64,000 bases of DNA, from assembly GCA_900543445.1 (NCBI GenBank), contig UQRC01000002.1, positions 1 through 64,000 of the forward strand, in the 5' to 3' direction. Positions 35,243 to 43,258 of this stretch are shown one piece after another (the stretch's first letter is position 1; each line of letters starts with the position of its first letter). A model generated the notes under the pieces. The model made no database searches. It worked only from the letters and a program-made list of their open reading frames with translations, and was not told the origin of the DNA. Position numbers and translations under genes: made by a program. This DNA is from an uncultured Lachnobacterium sp. (GTDB taxonomy: Bacteria; Bacillota; Clostridia; Lachnospirales; Lachnospiraceae).

Positions 35243-35401
35243 GGACGATACCAACTTTTGTTCAGGTTTTTCTGCGAGTTAACCTCGGGCTCGATTTCAG
35301 ACAAACTACTACAATCCGTTTCCATTGCGCTATTAGCGAACTTAATGGAACACCGAAGCAGTCGCATAAAAGAGTTTCGCCAAAGTGTATCATTCCGAAT
35401 C
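35243..35401 (+). repeat. Diverged inverted copy of the element at 35713-35873
   Basis: Begins GGACGATACCAACTTTTG and ends CGCCAAAGTGTATCATTCC. The reverse complement of the segment at 35713-35873 begins GGAACGATACCAACTTTG and ends CGCCAAAGTGTATCATCCC. The ends are well conserved and the middle is diverged. It lacks the long terminal repeats of the second copy. No convincing gene. Confidence 0.6.
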
Positions 35402-35669
35402 CTGTAAATGAACAAATATTCCCGAAAAATTACTTACCTGTCATATAACCTTCACCTATCAATTTCATTCCTCCAGAATCTCCCAAACGTTGTGCTCTCT
35501 GTAAATTATTATTTCACGCCTATAATCATTTTCATCTAATTTATGTAGTGGATGCCTGCTCTTTTCTTACTCTAGCATCATGGAAGCACCCTGTCTCTTT
35601 CTCCAAACTGCCTATGTTATCGCTCCCTCAGGACAATTTTCCAGAAATATTAGATTCTCTAAATGCACA

Positions 35670-35920
35670 GATACCGGATTGTTATTTCAAAAAAAGATTT
35701 TTCAATCCTCAAGATTGGGGATGATACACTTTGGCGAAATTATTTTCTGCAACTGCTCCTGCGTTCCATTATCCTGGATAATAGCGTCAACCCCAATCAC
35801 ATCAACACACAATCCAAAATCGTTGCAGGAGTTAACTTGCAGAAAAAATTGAGTCCAAAGTTGGTATCGTTCCCAATCTGTGGCATTTAAGCACACTTTT
35901 TGAAATAACAATCCGGTATC
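35670..35920. mobile_element. MITE-like element with 24-base perfect terminal inverted repeats
   Basis: The left end (35670-35693, beginning GATACCGGATTGTTATTTC) and right end (35897-35920, ending GAAATAACAATCCGGTATC) are perfect inverted repeats of 24 bases. A second, imperfect inverted pair lies inside (GATTGGGGATGATAC at 35713; complement near 35860-35878). The element is about 251 bases, has no transposase and short stop-laden frames only. It could be a non-autonomous transposable element or a large palindromic 3' element of the flanking genes. No clear target-site duplication was seen. Confidence 0.6.
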
Positions 35921-35946
35921 GTCACTTTTCAAATAATCTAATATTA

Positions 35947-36930
35947 TTAGGACAACTTGTCCTGCAGAAGATCGATCACATACTGCAGTTCCGCACCCTC
36001 GACAGGTGCAACTCCATGATCCACCTTCTTCCAGTCTAAAGTCAGTTCGCCGAGCTTCCGTTCCTTCGAATCCTTCACGGTCTCAATCGTAAGATATCTT
36101 CCGATTCCGGCAACTTCATTCCATGCCAGATAGATACGCAGGCAGGATGGTGCCGCCATATCCTGCGCAGGCAGATCCACGCGGACGATGAGCAGGTCTT
36201 CTGCGATGTTCATGACCATGACCGAGAAATCTTCCGGAAGATACGGATATCTTCTCTTCTCCTGATAAGCTTCCTCAAAAAGCTGATCGATATATTCTTC
36301 CTTCTTCTCGCACAGTTCATCCATGAAAGCCTGCCCCTGCTCGAAGAACCGCTTCGGCAGGAATCCAAACTCGAACTGACGACGCTCAAACTGCAGATAC
36401 TGCTCCGGTGTCAGCTGCAGCGTTTTCTTCTTCGGTTCACCGCCCTGTTTTGCAAGTTCTCTGCGCTTTTTCTCAACCTCCTGAATACGAAGGACAAGCG
36501 GCATCTTGAAAATGAGGTTATCCGTAAACGGATTAATTGCCACACCACCAAGATTCTCCTGCTGCTGCGCAGTCATCTCATTGACTGCAAGATACGGCAT
36601 ATTGATGATGGCTTCGCTTCTCGGCGACTGCGGAATCTGTTTTAAAGCCGTATAAACCGGGAAATACATTCCCTTATCCTTGCTATTAAGCATACATGGA
36701 ACCGGCTTCTTCTCCTCGTTAATGTTAGCAGGAACAAGAAGGCGACACTTGCGGAGTTCTTCGATCAATGCGTTTAAATTGTCGGCATTCTTCTCATCCG
36801 TGTACTGCTTGACCAGTTCCTCTAATTTTTCATTTTTAACATCCAATGTCAGATTCGGATCAACCGGCGGCTTCTGCGGATTGTCCTTACTGTTTTTGAT
36901 TGCATCGGATAATTTTTTCTTATCTATCAT
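35947..36930 (-). CDS. SseB-family protein
   Basis: 327 residues with no signal peptide. A central SseB N-terminal domain (about 45-150: LNALIEELRKCRLLVPANIN, GMYFPVYTALKQIPQSPRSE, GVAINPFTDNLIF) is followed by a charged linker. A C-terminal domain (VMNIAEDLLIVRVDLPAQD, EVAGIGRYLTIE) is related to enhanced-serine-sensitivity proteins. AGGAG lies nine bases before ATG. SseB was tied to serine sensitivity in E. coli; the biochemical role is not known. It is apparently monocistronic. Confidence 0.8.
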   Translation of the reverse strand: MIDKKKLSDAIKNSKDNPQKPPVDPNLTLDVKNEKLEELVKQYTDEKNADNLNALIEELRKCRLLVPANINEEKKPVPCMLNSKDKGMYFPVYTALKQIPQSPRSEAIINMPYLAVNEMTAQQQENLGGVAINPFTDNLIFKMPLVLRIQEVEKKRRELAKQGGEPKKKTLQLTPEQYLQFERRQFEFGFLPKRFFEQGQAFMDELCEKKEEYIDQLFEEAYQEKRRYPYLPEDFSVMVMNIAEDLLIVRVDLPAQDMAAPSCLRIYLAWNEVAGIGRYLTIETVKDSKERKLGELTLDWKKVDHGVAPVEGAELQYVIDLLQDKLS

Positions 36931-37042
36931 GTGTTTTATCTCCTAAACCCACACCAAAATTACATGTGAATCACATGCTTCTTTATTTTAGCATAGATAA
37001 CGATCAGAATCTAGTGCAGTGTTTTGCAAACTTGAGAAAAGA

Positions 37043-37070
37043 AAAATGTGCTGCCGAAGCAACACATTTT
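37043..37070 (-). terminator. Terminator of the second BlaI-type gene
   Basis: AAAATGTG/CACATTTT and TGC/GCA stems around a CGAA loop, three bases after the stop; minus-strand continuation is T-rich (TTTTTCTTTTC). Confidence 0.85.
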
Positions 37071-37073
37071 ATC

Positions 37074-37463
37074 CTACTTGCTTAATTCATCCAACAGATC
37101 TCTCATCTTTTGAATTTCTTCCTGAGATACCTGTCTCTTACCACATACTGCTGACAACAACTGATCTACCTGTCCCTCAAACCAGAAATCAGTCTCCTCA
37201 CTCATCAGTTGGGACTTATACGCATCCTCTGTCTTCTCAGCATGCACATATGCGTTCTTACCACGGCGATGCGTACTGACAAATCCCTTGTCTGCCATCT
37301 TTCCCAGGAAAGTGACAACCGTAGTTCTTGCATAATCTTTGCCATACTGTTCTTTCAATTGCACGATCAGTTCCTGAACGGCAATGTCCTCTTTTGCGTC
37401 CCAGACCACCTTCATGATCAGGGTCTCGCAGGCACTTAAGCCTCTCGTAACTGCTTTCTTCAT
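37074..37463 (-). CDS. BlaI/MecI/CopY family repressor (no M56 partner)
   Basis: The start is at 37463 (MKKAVTRGLSACETLIMKVV) because AAAGGAG lies five bases before this ATG. About 129 residues. The winged HTH includes DYARTTVVTFLGKMADKGFV and the C-terminal half carries dimer helices (EEIQKMRDLLDELSK). Unlike the pair at 25.5-27.2 kb it has its own terminator and no adjacent M56 protease, so its target and inducer are elsewhere. A sigma-A promoter is at 37498-37526. Confidence 0.88.
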   Translation of the reverse strand: MKKAVTRGLSACETLIMKVVWDAKEDIAVQELIVQLKEQYGKDYARTTVVTFLGKMADKGFVSTHRRGKNAYVHAEKTEDAYKSQLMSEETDFWFEGQVDQLLSAVCGKRQVSQEEIQKMRDLLDELSK

Positions 37464-37497
37464 ATACTCTCCTTTGTACAACGCACTCAACAACGTT

Positions 37498-37526
37498 ATT
37501 TTAAAGCACGAAAGCGAAGAACTCAA
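37498..37526 (-). promoter_or_regulatory. Promoter of the second BlaI-type gene
   Basis: TTGAGT (37521-37526), 17-base spacer, TAAAAT (37498-37503) on the minus strand. Just upstream is a perfect ACTTTTTT/AAAAAAGT hairpin near 37527-37546. Confidence 0.6.
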
Positions 37527-37675
37527 TACTTTTTTCCGAAAAAAGTCTATTTTGCAATTCATATATTCAAATTATCCACAATCTTCATTTGTATAGAATC
37601 GCAATCGCATACCTTCATGCTGAATTATTTATAATATTACCAGAATATGGATAATTGAAATATCCTAAAATGTGC

Positions 37676-37694
37676 TAACTTTTGAAGAAAGTTA
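37676..37694. promoter_or_regulatory. Inverted repeat upstream of the plus-strand XRE gene
   Basis: TAACTTT-N5-AAAGTTA, perfect seven-base arms, 76 bases before the XRE start. It may be an operator for that regulator. A second imperfect stem (CCGATCAT / ATGACCGG) lies at about 37707-37738. Confidence 0.4.
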
Positions 37695-37770
37695 ACATAA
37701 AGCGTCCGATCATTGTGAAGCCGATTTTCATGACCGGATGTTCTAGTTGTAGAAGGAGATGTTCTGCCGG

Positions 37771-38115
37771 ATGGAGAAAAAATCAAGTCAAATTATTCGT
37801 GAAAATATTACCTATATGATTAATAATGACGAAACGACTTCTATGCGTAATCTGAGTACCAGCATCGGTGCATCGGACAGTTTTATCCAGAAAATTCTGA
37901 CCGAAAAAGCAAATCCTTCTTTAGAAAAAATTGATCTGATCAGTGAATATTTTGATGTCGAAAGCTGGGAGATGTTATACAACTTTCGAAAAGATAACAA
38001 TGACATGCTTTCCATCCTGCAAATGCTGCAAAAACTACCAGCTTCTTCCATGCCGGTGGTAAAAGAATTCCTTGCTTTTCTCCTGAGGCAGTTTACGGAT
38101 TCCTCCAGTCATTGA
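37771..38115 (+). CDS. XRE-like helix-turn-helix protein
   Basis: About 114 residues from the ATG at 37771. The ATG at 37759 directly touches GGAG and is less likely. The N-terminal HTH (NDETTSMRNLSTSIGASDSF, IQKILTEKANPSLEKIDLIS) is of the type in phage and housekeeping XRE regulators. The C-terminal ~45 residues (NNDMLSILQMLQKLPASSMP) form a helical dimer or effector part. It is divergent from the BlaI-type gene with ~300 bases between them, and ends in a two-tier hairpin. Confidence 0.75.
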   Translation: MEKKSSQIIRENITYMINNDETTSMRNLSTSIGASDSFIQKILTEKANPSLEKIDLISEYFDVESWEMLYNFRKDNNDMLSILQMLQKLPASSMPVVKEFLAFLLRQFTDSSSH

Positions 38116-38133
38116 CTTTCTCAACAATACAAA

Positions 38134-38204
38134 AACCTCACAGTGAACGACCTGTCAATTGTCAGATTTCGATCTGACTTTTGTTATCCGTTTCATGTGA
38201 GGTT
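38134..38204 (+). terminator. Two-tier hairpin terminator with UUCG core
   Basis: Outer arms AACCTCACA (38134) and TGTGAGGTT (38196-38204) enclose a perfect inner stem GTCAGAT-TTCG-ATCTGAC (38161-38178). The sequence after the outer arm is CTTTTAT. UUCG loops are unusually stable. The whole 71-base unit follows the XRE stop by 18 bases. Confidence 0.7.
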
Positions 38205-38267
38205 CTTTTATGCTTCATTTCCGCTATAAATCTTTTCGTAATGTAAAAATGTTTCTATCAATACCGA

Positions 38268-39005
38268 TTATGCCGTCACATCACTGACCTTGACATCATC
38301 CAGCGTGCTTTGGATCAGTTTATCAAGTCTTCTGCCGATCTTGGCATACTTCTCGATTCTGTGCTCCATCTCCGGAGACACACCCGAAGTTTTCTTATAA
38401 CTGACACGGTTGTCCATGCCTGCCCAGGCATCCATGATCATGGTGCGAAGCTGAAGTTCCACGCGAATCATCTCAATATGAGAGTTCTTATGCTTTTTGC
38501 CGCCAGCCTTACGATCCTCAATCTCCACCGGGACCTCCATCACGATATGATAACTCTCATAACCGTTCTTCTTCGGCTTGCGAACATAATCCTTGACCTT
38601 GAGCACGTTAAACTCTTCAATCTTACCGATCTGGCGTGCGATCCAGTAGATTTCTTTCACACTGTAACAAATGCAGCGCACACCGGACAGATCGTTTAAT
38701 TTCTCCGTTGCTGTCGCAAAATCCACCTGATAGCCCTTGCGGCGAAGCTTGTTGCAGATGCTCTCCGGCGTCTTCATTCTTGACTCGACAAACCGGCTAA
38801 ATCCATGCCCAGTCTTTACAATATAATATCCATTCAGTTCGCGCAGCGTGCGCACAACAATCTCCCGTGCCAACGCATGCTTATCCTGAAATTCCTGATC
38901 TTCCCATTCTTTTCGGAGTGCTTTCTCCTGTCGTAATTCTTCCTTCTGAAGTTCCTGCTGCAGACGATCCTGCACTTCCTGCTCCATCGATTTCTTCTCT
39001 TCCAT
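38268..39005 (-). CDS. Small alarmone (p)ppGpp synthetase, RelA/SpoT domain
   Basis: 245 residues. A charged, coiled-coil N-terminus (MEEKKSMEQEVQDRLQQELQ) precedes the synthetase domain. That domain has VESRMKTPESICNKLRRKG, LNDLSGVRCICY, KKNGYESYHIVMEVP, and VELQLRTMIMDAWAGMDNRV, the usual order for RelQ/YjbM-type enzymes that transfer pyrophosphate from ATP to GDP or GTP. There is no hydrolase or TGS/ACT domain. The long N-terminal helix is not usual in RelQ and may mediate oligomerisation. Confidence 0.88.
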   Translation of the reverse strand: MEEKKSMEQEVQDRLQQELQKEELRQEKALRKEWEDQEFQDKHALAREIVVRTLRELNGYYIVKTGHGFSRFVESRMKTPESICNKLRRKGYQVDFATATEKLNDLSGVRCICYSVKEIYWIARQIGKIEEFNVLKVKDYVRKPKKNGYESYHIVMEVPVEIEDRKAGGKKHKNSHIEMIRVELQLRTMIMDAWAGMDNRVSYKKTSGVSPEMEHRIEKYAKIGRRLDKLIQSTLDDVKVSDVTA

Positions 39006-39106
39006 AATACCTTCCCTACCTTCTCATCTCTCTCATCGTACAGTTTTATCTTAAAGGCATCATGTAAAATCAATTGTATCGTCTGTGTAAATCCTATGTA
39101 AAACTT

Positions 39107-39613
39107 CTAACGGTTATGCATCAGTTCCGGCAGCATCCGGATAAAACGGCTGTCCCTGTAACTCCAGGGCTGCGTCTGTTCAAAAGGCGTATTGCCTGCA
39201 AGAATCTCCTCCGGCGTCGCCCACTCCAGCTTGAAGCCTTTGGCAATCTCACTGGCTGTCATATGCGTCTGCGCCAGTTCTTCTGCTGCATCACAAAAGA
39301 AAAAGCACGAGTGGCAGACATAGATCTTGTCCGGTTCAAAGATATCTCTGCGCCGCTCTACGATTTCTCCGATCTCCCGTATGGATTCCGGAATCACCAC
39401 AAGGCCGGATTCCTCCTGTACCTCGCGGATGAGCGCCGCATGCAGATCTTCGCCCGGCTCTACGCCTCCGCCGAGAATCTTGTAATCCCCAGCTGCCCCG
39501 TGCTGTGTTGCAATACGACCGTTTCGGATGATGACCGCTCTTGTGGAATATTTCTCATACACGGTCATATCCGGGGTATAATTATGCTCGTCTAATGTCA
39601 GAAGTAACTTCAT
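39107..39613 (-). CDS. Nudix hydrolase
   Basis: 168 residues. The Nudix box is GGVEPGEDLHAALIREVQEE followed by SGL, with all catalytic Glu and Arg residues. N-terminal TRAVIIRNGRIATQHGAAGD is the usual first strand. The substrate (nucleoside diphosphate derivative) is unknown. It is not clearly operonic. Confidence 0.88.
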   Translation of the reverse strand: MKLLLTLDEHNYTPDMTVYEKYSTRAVIIRNGRIATQHGAAGDYKILGGGVEPGEDLHAALIREVQEESGLVVIPESIREIGEIVERRRDIFEPDKIYVCHSCFFFCDAAEELAQTHMTASEIAKGFKLEWATPEEILAGNTPFEQTQPWSYRDSRFIRMLPELMHNR

Positions 39614-39693
39614 CTTTTTCTCCCCATCTTAAACATCCGTCATTCCAAATAACTTACGCATATTATACTCTTATTTACTATAAATTTGTACTG

Positions 39694-40122
39694 TTAAATT
39701 GTGTAACTAAAACATATCTTATCATTGTAACTGTTCATGAGGTCGAGAAGGGTGACACTGTCGAGTGTACTTTCGATCTGCTCCTGCAGATTGCCCCACA
39801 ATTCATTGACCACAAGCTCCACCGGGCGCTCCTGGATATCCTCCTGCTGCGTCGCAGGAATCAGCGGTCCATCCACGGTGCGCAGGATCTTGCCAATCGT
39901 ATAATTCTCCGGCTTCTTGGTCAGATGATAACCTCCGTGGTAGCCGCGGGTACTGACAACAAATCCTGCCTTCTGCAGAACACTTAAAATCTGTTCCATA
40001 TATTTTTCGGATAATTCCTGACGCTCCGCGATCGTCTTGACATTGATTGCCTCGCCGCTGTCGTGAATTGCCAGATCCAGCAGAATCCGGATCGCATATT
40101 GTCCTCTCGAAGAGATTAACAT
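39694..40122 (-). CDS. Rrf2-family regulator, CymR-like by context
   Basis: The start at 40122 (MLISSRGQYAIRILLDLAIH) follows TAGGA by five bases; the open frame extends upstream without a site. About 142 residues. Winged HTH: INVKTIAERQELSEKYMEQI, TRGYHGGYHLTKKPENYTIG. The three-Cys cluster of iron-sulfur IscR/NsrR proteins is absent; the only Cys is near the C-terminus. Lacking the cluster and lying at the end of the sulfur operon, it matches CymR, the Firmicute repressor of cysteine/sulfur genes. That role is inferred from context. Confidence 0.85.
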   Translation of the reverse strand: MLISSRGQYAIRILLDLAIHDSGEAINVKTIAERQELSEKYMEQILSVLQKAGFVVSTRGYHGGYHLTKKPENYTIGKILRTVDGPLIPATQQEDIQERPVELVVNELWGNLQEQIESTLDSVTLLDLMNSYNDKICFSYTI

Positions 40123-40192
40123 GTTTCCTATAACCTTCCTTTCCCCGCGTTGCAGAATATCGTTCACACCGCATCTGCACTTCGACGCAAAT

Positions 40193-41101
40193 TTACTGCA
40201 TCAAATATTCCTGAATCGAATGAACCGCATTTGCGCCGTCCGCTACTGCAGTCACAATCTGTCTGAGACGCTTTGTTCGCACATCTCCGGCGACATACAA
40301 TCCGTCTTTCTCCGTCGCACAGTCTTCCCCTGCCGGAACATAACCATGCTCCAGGGAAAGCAGAGGTGCATACAGATCCGACTGAGGCTCCATTCCTACT
40401 GCAATAAAGACTCCGGCTACTGAAAGCTCCTTCGTCTCATCGGTCACCTTGTTATGGACGGAAATACCGCTCACCTGTTTATCGCCGGTAATCTCTGTCA
40501 CTTCACTCTCACCGAGGAAGGTGATCTTCTCATTTGCGAATACCTGATTCTGCAAAACCTTCGTTCCACGCAGCTCATTCCTGCGATGGATCAGATACAC
40601 GTGCTCGCAGATATTCGCCAGATACAGCGCATCCTCAAGCGCCACATCTCCGCCGCCGACGACCGCCACGCTTTTCCCCTGGAAAAAGGCGCCATCACAT
40701 GTCGCACAGTAAGACACTCCGACGCCTGCAAAAGTTTCCTCTCCCGGCACACCAAGCTTTCTGTGTGTTGCTCCGGTTGCAAGCAGAACCGTTTTCGTCT
40801 CAATGTCTTCGCCCGATTCCATATGAAGCGACCACTTACCATCTTTTGGCACAATTTTCTCAACTGCACCCTCCGCAAAGGATACATCCAGATCTAAAGC
40901 GTGCTGCTTAAAGCTTTCCGCAAGCTCAAATCCACTCTTTGCATTCAGTCCGAGATAATTATCCACTTCTTCTGTATAAACCATCTGTCCGCCTGCAAAA
41001 GCCTCCTTCTCGATTACGAGAACCGAAAGGCATGCCCGCTTTGCATAGACGGCGGCGGAAAGTCCCGCCGGTCCGCTGCCTATAATTACCAAATCGTACA
41101 T
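40193..41101 (-). CDS. trxB: Thioredoxin-disulfide reductase
   Basis: 302 residues. FAD site VIIGSGPAGLSAAVYAKRAC, redox-active CATCD in SYCATCDGAFFQGKSV, NADPH site VAVVGGGDVALEDALYLA, and terminal FAD motif GLYVAGDVRTKRLRQIVTAV. It passes electrons from NADPH to thioredoxin, probably the CIPC thioredoxin in the same operon (42694-43011). It follows the JAMM protease by 14 bases. The role suggested is to keep the sulfur-transfer proteins reduced. Confidence 0.93.
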   Translation of the reverse strand: MYDLVIIGSGPAGLSAAVYAKRACLSVLVIEKEAFAGGQMVYTEEVDNYLGLNAKSGFELAESFKQHALDLDVSFAEGAVEKIVPKDGKWSLHMESGEDIETKTVLLATGATHRKLGVPGEETFAGVGVSYCATCDGAFFQGKSVAVVGGGDVALEDALYLANICEHVYLIHRRNELRGTKVLQNQVFANEKITFLGESEVTEITGDKQVSGISVHNKVTDETKELSVAGVFIAVGMEPQSDLYAPLLSLEHGYVPAGEDCATEKDGLYVAGDVRTKRLRQIVTAVADGANAVHSIQEYLMQ

Positions 41102-41115
41102 AATCTTCCTCTCTA

Positions 41116-41535
41116 CTAAACGGAGATCAGTTTGATTTCCTCCACTGTCACCTGCTTGTCGCGGTCTATATCGAACGCTTTCAGCACAAGGTTCTCCGGA
41201 TCCATGAGCGACAGGATCAGATAATTGACACTTGGATCATATGCCAGGCGCTTGTCTTCTTCCGAAGGACGCGAAGGCGACTCCGGATGCGAATGCCAGT
41301 TGCCGAGCGGCACGAGTCCGTTCGCGCGCATATCCTTGACTGCTGCAAGCTGCTCCTTCGGATCCATCGAGAAATGCTCGTTCGTGTGATCCACATTCGT
41401 CAGCAGGTATACTTTCTTAATTTCTTTGACGTCGCCATCCTTCGTTCCGGCGATCAGTCCGCATGCCTCCTCCGGAAGGTTTGCCTTCGCGTGGGCGACA
41501 ATCTTATCATAATCACTTTGCTTTAATGTCAGCAT
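41116..41535 (-). CDS. JAMM/MPN+ metalloprotease, HcyD-like
   Basis: 139 residues. The zinc motif E-H-x-H-x10-D is complete: PEEACGLIAG with the Glu, then NWHSHPESPSRPSEED. Bacterial members (QbsD, HcyD, Mec+) cut after the Gly-Gly of ThiS-like sulfur carriers or release an amino acid attached to them. It is next to a ThiF-like enzyme and to a carrier ending in GGGSF, so the most likely job is removal of the last Ser-Phe to expose Gly-Gly. A CysO-Cys-type peptidase role is the alternative. Confidence 0.88.
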   Translation of the reverse strand: MLTLKQSDYDKIVAHAKANLPEEACGLIAGTKDGDVKEIKKVYLLTNVDHTNEHFSMDPKEQLAAVKDMRANGLVPLGNWHSHPESPSRPSEEDKRLAYDPSVNYLILSLMDPENLVLKAFDIDRDKQVTVEEIKLISV

Positions 41536-41537
41536 AA

Positions 41538-42344
41538 TTAATGATCCTCACATACCACCTGTTCATAATCAATAAGTTCCGTAATGGTTGGATTCTCACC
41601 ACAGATTGCACAATGCTTATCTGCCTTCGGCAGCTTGATCGTGTGGAATTCCATCTTGAGCGCATCGAATGTCAGAAGCTTTCCGGTTAAGAGATCGCCA
41701 ACACCGATCAGATACTTGATTGCTTCCATCGCCTGAAGGCTTCCGATCACACCGCCCATCGCACCGATGACGCCGGCCTGCTTACAGGTCGGTACTGCAT
41801 CCTTTGGTGGTGGATTCTTGAATACACAACGGTAACATGGTCCTTCTCCCGGAACATAGGTCATAAGCTGACCCTTGAAACGGATGATTCCCGCATGTGA
41901 AAAAGGCTTTTTCGCCATAACACAGGCATCGTTGATCAGGAATTTGGCAGGGAAATTGTCTGTGCCATCGATAATGAAATCGTAGTCCTTGATCAGATCC
42001 ATGATGTTCTCGGATGTTACGAACTCACGGTATGTATTGACCGTCACATCAGGGTTCATTGCGTTCATCGTCTCCTTGGCAGACTTAACCTTTGCCTTGC
42101 CGACGTCCGCAGTACCATGAATGATCTGTCTCTGCAAGTTGGACAGATCAACCTCATCTGCATCGACGATACCGATGGTTCCGACACCTGCTGCCGCCAG
42201 ATACATGGCTGCCGGCGCACCGAGTCCACCCGCACCGATAATTAAAACTTTTCCGTTGAGGAGCTTCTTCTGTCCCTTGACACCAACCTCCTGAAGGATG
42301 ATGTGGCGGCTGTAACGCTCCATCTGCTCATTTGTAAATGCCAT
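41538..42344 (-). CDS. ThiF/MoeB/HesA-family adenylyltransferase, HcyF-like
   Basis: 268 residues. ATP site GAGGLGAPAAMYLAAAGVG, IVDADEVDLSNLQRQI, the Arg/Lys set downstream, and NFPAKFLINDACV. Zinc ligands are likely CYRCVF and HCAICGENP near the end (C-x2-C twice). It adenylates the C-terminal Gly of a ThiS-like carrier before sulfur is added. It starts at the stop of the carrier gene (shared base 42344) and is three bases from the JAMM protease. Confidence 0.92.
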   Translation of the reverse strand: MAFTNEQMERYSRHIILQEVGVKGQKKLLNGKVLIIGAGGLGAPAAMYLAAAGVGTIGIVDADEVDLSNLQRQIIHGTADVGKAKVKSAKETMNAMNPDVTVNTYREFVTSENIMDLIKDYDFIIDGTDNFPAKFLINDACVMAKKPFSHAGIIRFKGQLMTYVPGEGPCYRCVFKNPPPKDAVPTCKQAGVIGAMGGVIGSLQAMEAIKYLIGVGDLLTGKLLTFDALKMEFHTIKLPKADKHCAICGENPTITELIDYEQVVCEDH

Positions 42345-42553
42345 TAGAAGCTTCCTCCTCCCATGAAATATAAGAACTCGATGTTGTCGTTCTCTTTGAC
42401 AACAACATTTGCAAGATCGTGATTCTCGACGAACTCATCGTTCACTGTTACGGTAACGTACTCCGGATTCTCAACTTTCTCGTCGATGACTAACTGTGCT
42501 AAAGTGATTCCCTCTGCAATATCCTTTGTGTTTCCTGCGATTGTTACTTTCAT
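42344..42553 (-). CDS. ThiS/MoaD-like sulfur carrier with GGGSF C-terminus, HcyS-like
   Basis: 69 residues, beta-grasp fold (MKVTIAGNTKDIAEGITLAQ, VTVTVNDEFVENHDL, VKENDNIEFLYFMGGGSF). Standard ThiS and MoaD end in GG, whereas this one has two further residues (SF). Known carriers with such caps are QbsE (-GGCF) and HcyS of Wolinella (-GG plus Ala), and each is trimmed by a JAMM protease. Once trimmed it would be adenylated by the ThiF-like neighbour and loaded with sulfide to a thiocarboxylate. With metY in the same operon the likely product is homocysteine. A thiamine role is less likely since no thiazole genes are present. Confidence 0.88.
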   Translation of the reverse strand: MKVTIAGNTKDIAEGITLAQLVIDEKVENPEYVTVTVNDEFVENHDLANVVVKENDNIEFLYFMGGGSF

Positions 42554-42624
42554 TTTCGTTCTCCTTGTTCTTAGAATATCAACTTGCTCAAATCATCCCA
42601 GTCAATATGCCTCATTGTTATCAT

Positions 42625-42657
42625 TTTACGGAGATTCCGTCTGAAATCTCCCGTAAA
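42625..42657 (-). promoter_or_regulatory. Intercistronic hairpin between thioredoxin and HcyS-like genes
   Basis: TTTACGG(G)AGATT / AATCTCCGTAAA with one bulged G and an eight-base loop, in the 140-base gap. An ATGAGT/ACTCAT pair lies beside it. It has no T-run, so mRNA processing or segmental stability is more likely than termination. A 31-codon open frame crosses it without a good ribosome binding site. Confidence 0.45.
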
Positions 42658-42693
42658 TGAGTTCATCACTTTGATGCACTCATCAAATTCAAA

Positions 42694-43011
42694 TTAAAGT
42701 GCCTTCCGGATCAATTCCTCAAGTTGCGGGCGCTTCGTCAGTCCTCTTGTGCGCTCCACTTCCTGTCCATCCTGAAAAAGCAGCAATGTCGGTGATGCCA
42801 TCACGGAATACTGCTCCGCAAGTTCCGCATCAAAATTGACATTTACTTTCACGACTTTCAGCTTATCCTCATAGTCATCCTCGATGCCGCCAAGGATCGG
42901 GGACATCTGCTTACACGGGATGCAGGAATCGGAATAAAATTCGACGAGTACCGGAAGTTCTGAATTTAAGACTTCCACCTCAAAATTGTCCTTGCTGATT
43001 CTTGCTGCCAT
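42694..43011 (-). CDS. Thioredoxin-like protein with CIPC active site
   Basis: 105 residues, full thioredoxin fold (VLVEFYSDSCIPCKQMSPIL, VVKVNVNFDAELAEQYSVMA, SPTLLLFQDGQEVERTRG). The active site is SCIPC instead of WCGPC, with the Trp replaced by Ser and Gly by Ile, which should change redox potential. The cis-Pro before the strand (ASPT) is present. It starts one base after the TusA stop. It probably serves sulfite reductase or the sulfur carrier rather than being the general thioredoxin. Confidence 0.92.
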   Translation of the reverse strand: MAARISKDNFEVEVLNSELPVLVEFYSDSCIPCKQMSPILGGIEDDYEDKLKVVKVNVNFDAELAEQYSVMASPTLLLFQDGQEVERTRGLTKRPQLEELIRKAL

Positions 43012-43012
43012 C

Positions 43013-43258
43013 TTACTCCTCCAGCTTCTTTACGATCAGATCGTAAGTTCCGTTCTCGTTGTCGATCAGCTTTAATACCTGCTGACCTTCTTCCTTAAAG
43101 CTTCTCGGCACATTCTGTACCGGCTCACCGTCATTCATGGTAACTGCAAGTACCTGTCCGACCTCTAACTCTTCCATTGCAACTTTTGCCTTTACGAAAG
43201 TCATCGGACATACCACATCCGTAATATCTACTCTCTCGTCAATTGTGTAATCAGCCAT
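43013..43258 (-). CDS. TusA/SirA-family sulfurtransferase
   Basis: 81 residues. The hallmark CPxP-like site is DVVCPMTFVKAKVAMEEL with the active Cys, followed by GQVLAVTMNDGEPVQNVPRS. Members carry sulfur as persulfide between proteins. It overlaps the sulfite reductase gene by eight bases, so it may receive the sulfide or persulfide made there and deliver it to the HcyS-like carrier. That relay is inferred from gene order. Confidence 0.93.
   Translation of the reverse strand: MADYTIDERVDITDVVCPMTFVKAKVAMEELEVGQVLAVTMNDGEPVQNVPRSFKEEGQQVLKLIDNENGTYDLIVKKLEE

Noticed and set aside
34879..35415. 178-residue minus-strand open frame opposite ybaK
   Set aside because: Mostly the antisense of a well-supported ybaK gene and then repeat DNA.
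35179..35448. Open frames in the 35.2-35.9 kb gap (about 90 residues plus, 76 minus)
   Set aside because: They run through inverted-repeat DNA, share peptides only by symmetry and lack start signals.
42560..42690. 31-codon open frame between thioredoxin and HcyS-like genes
   Set aside because: It lacks a convincing ribosome binding site and crosses a strong hairpin; structure explains the region better.
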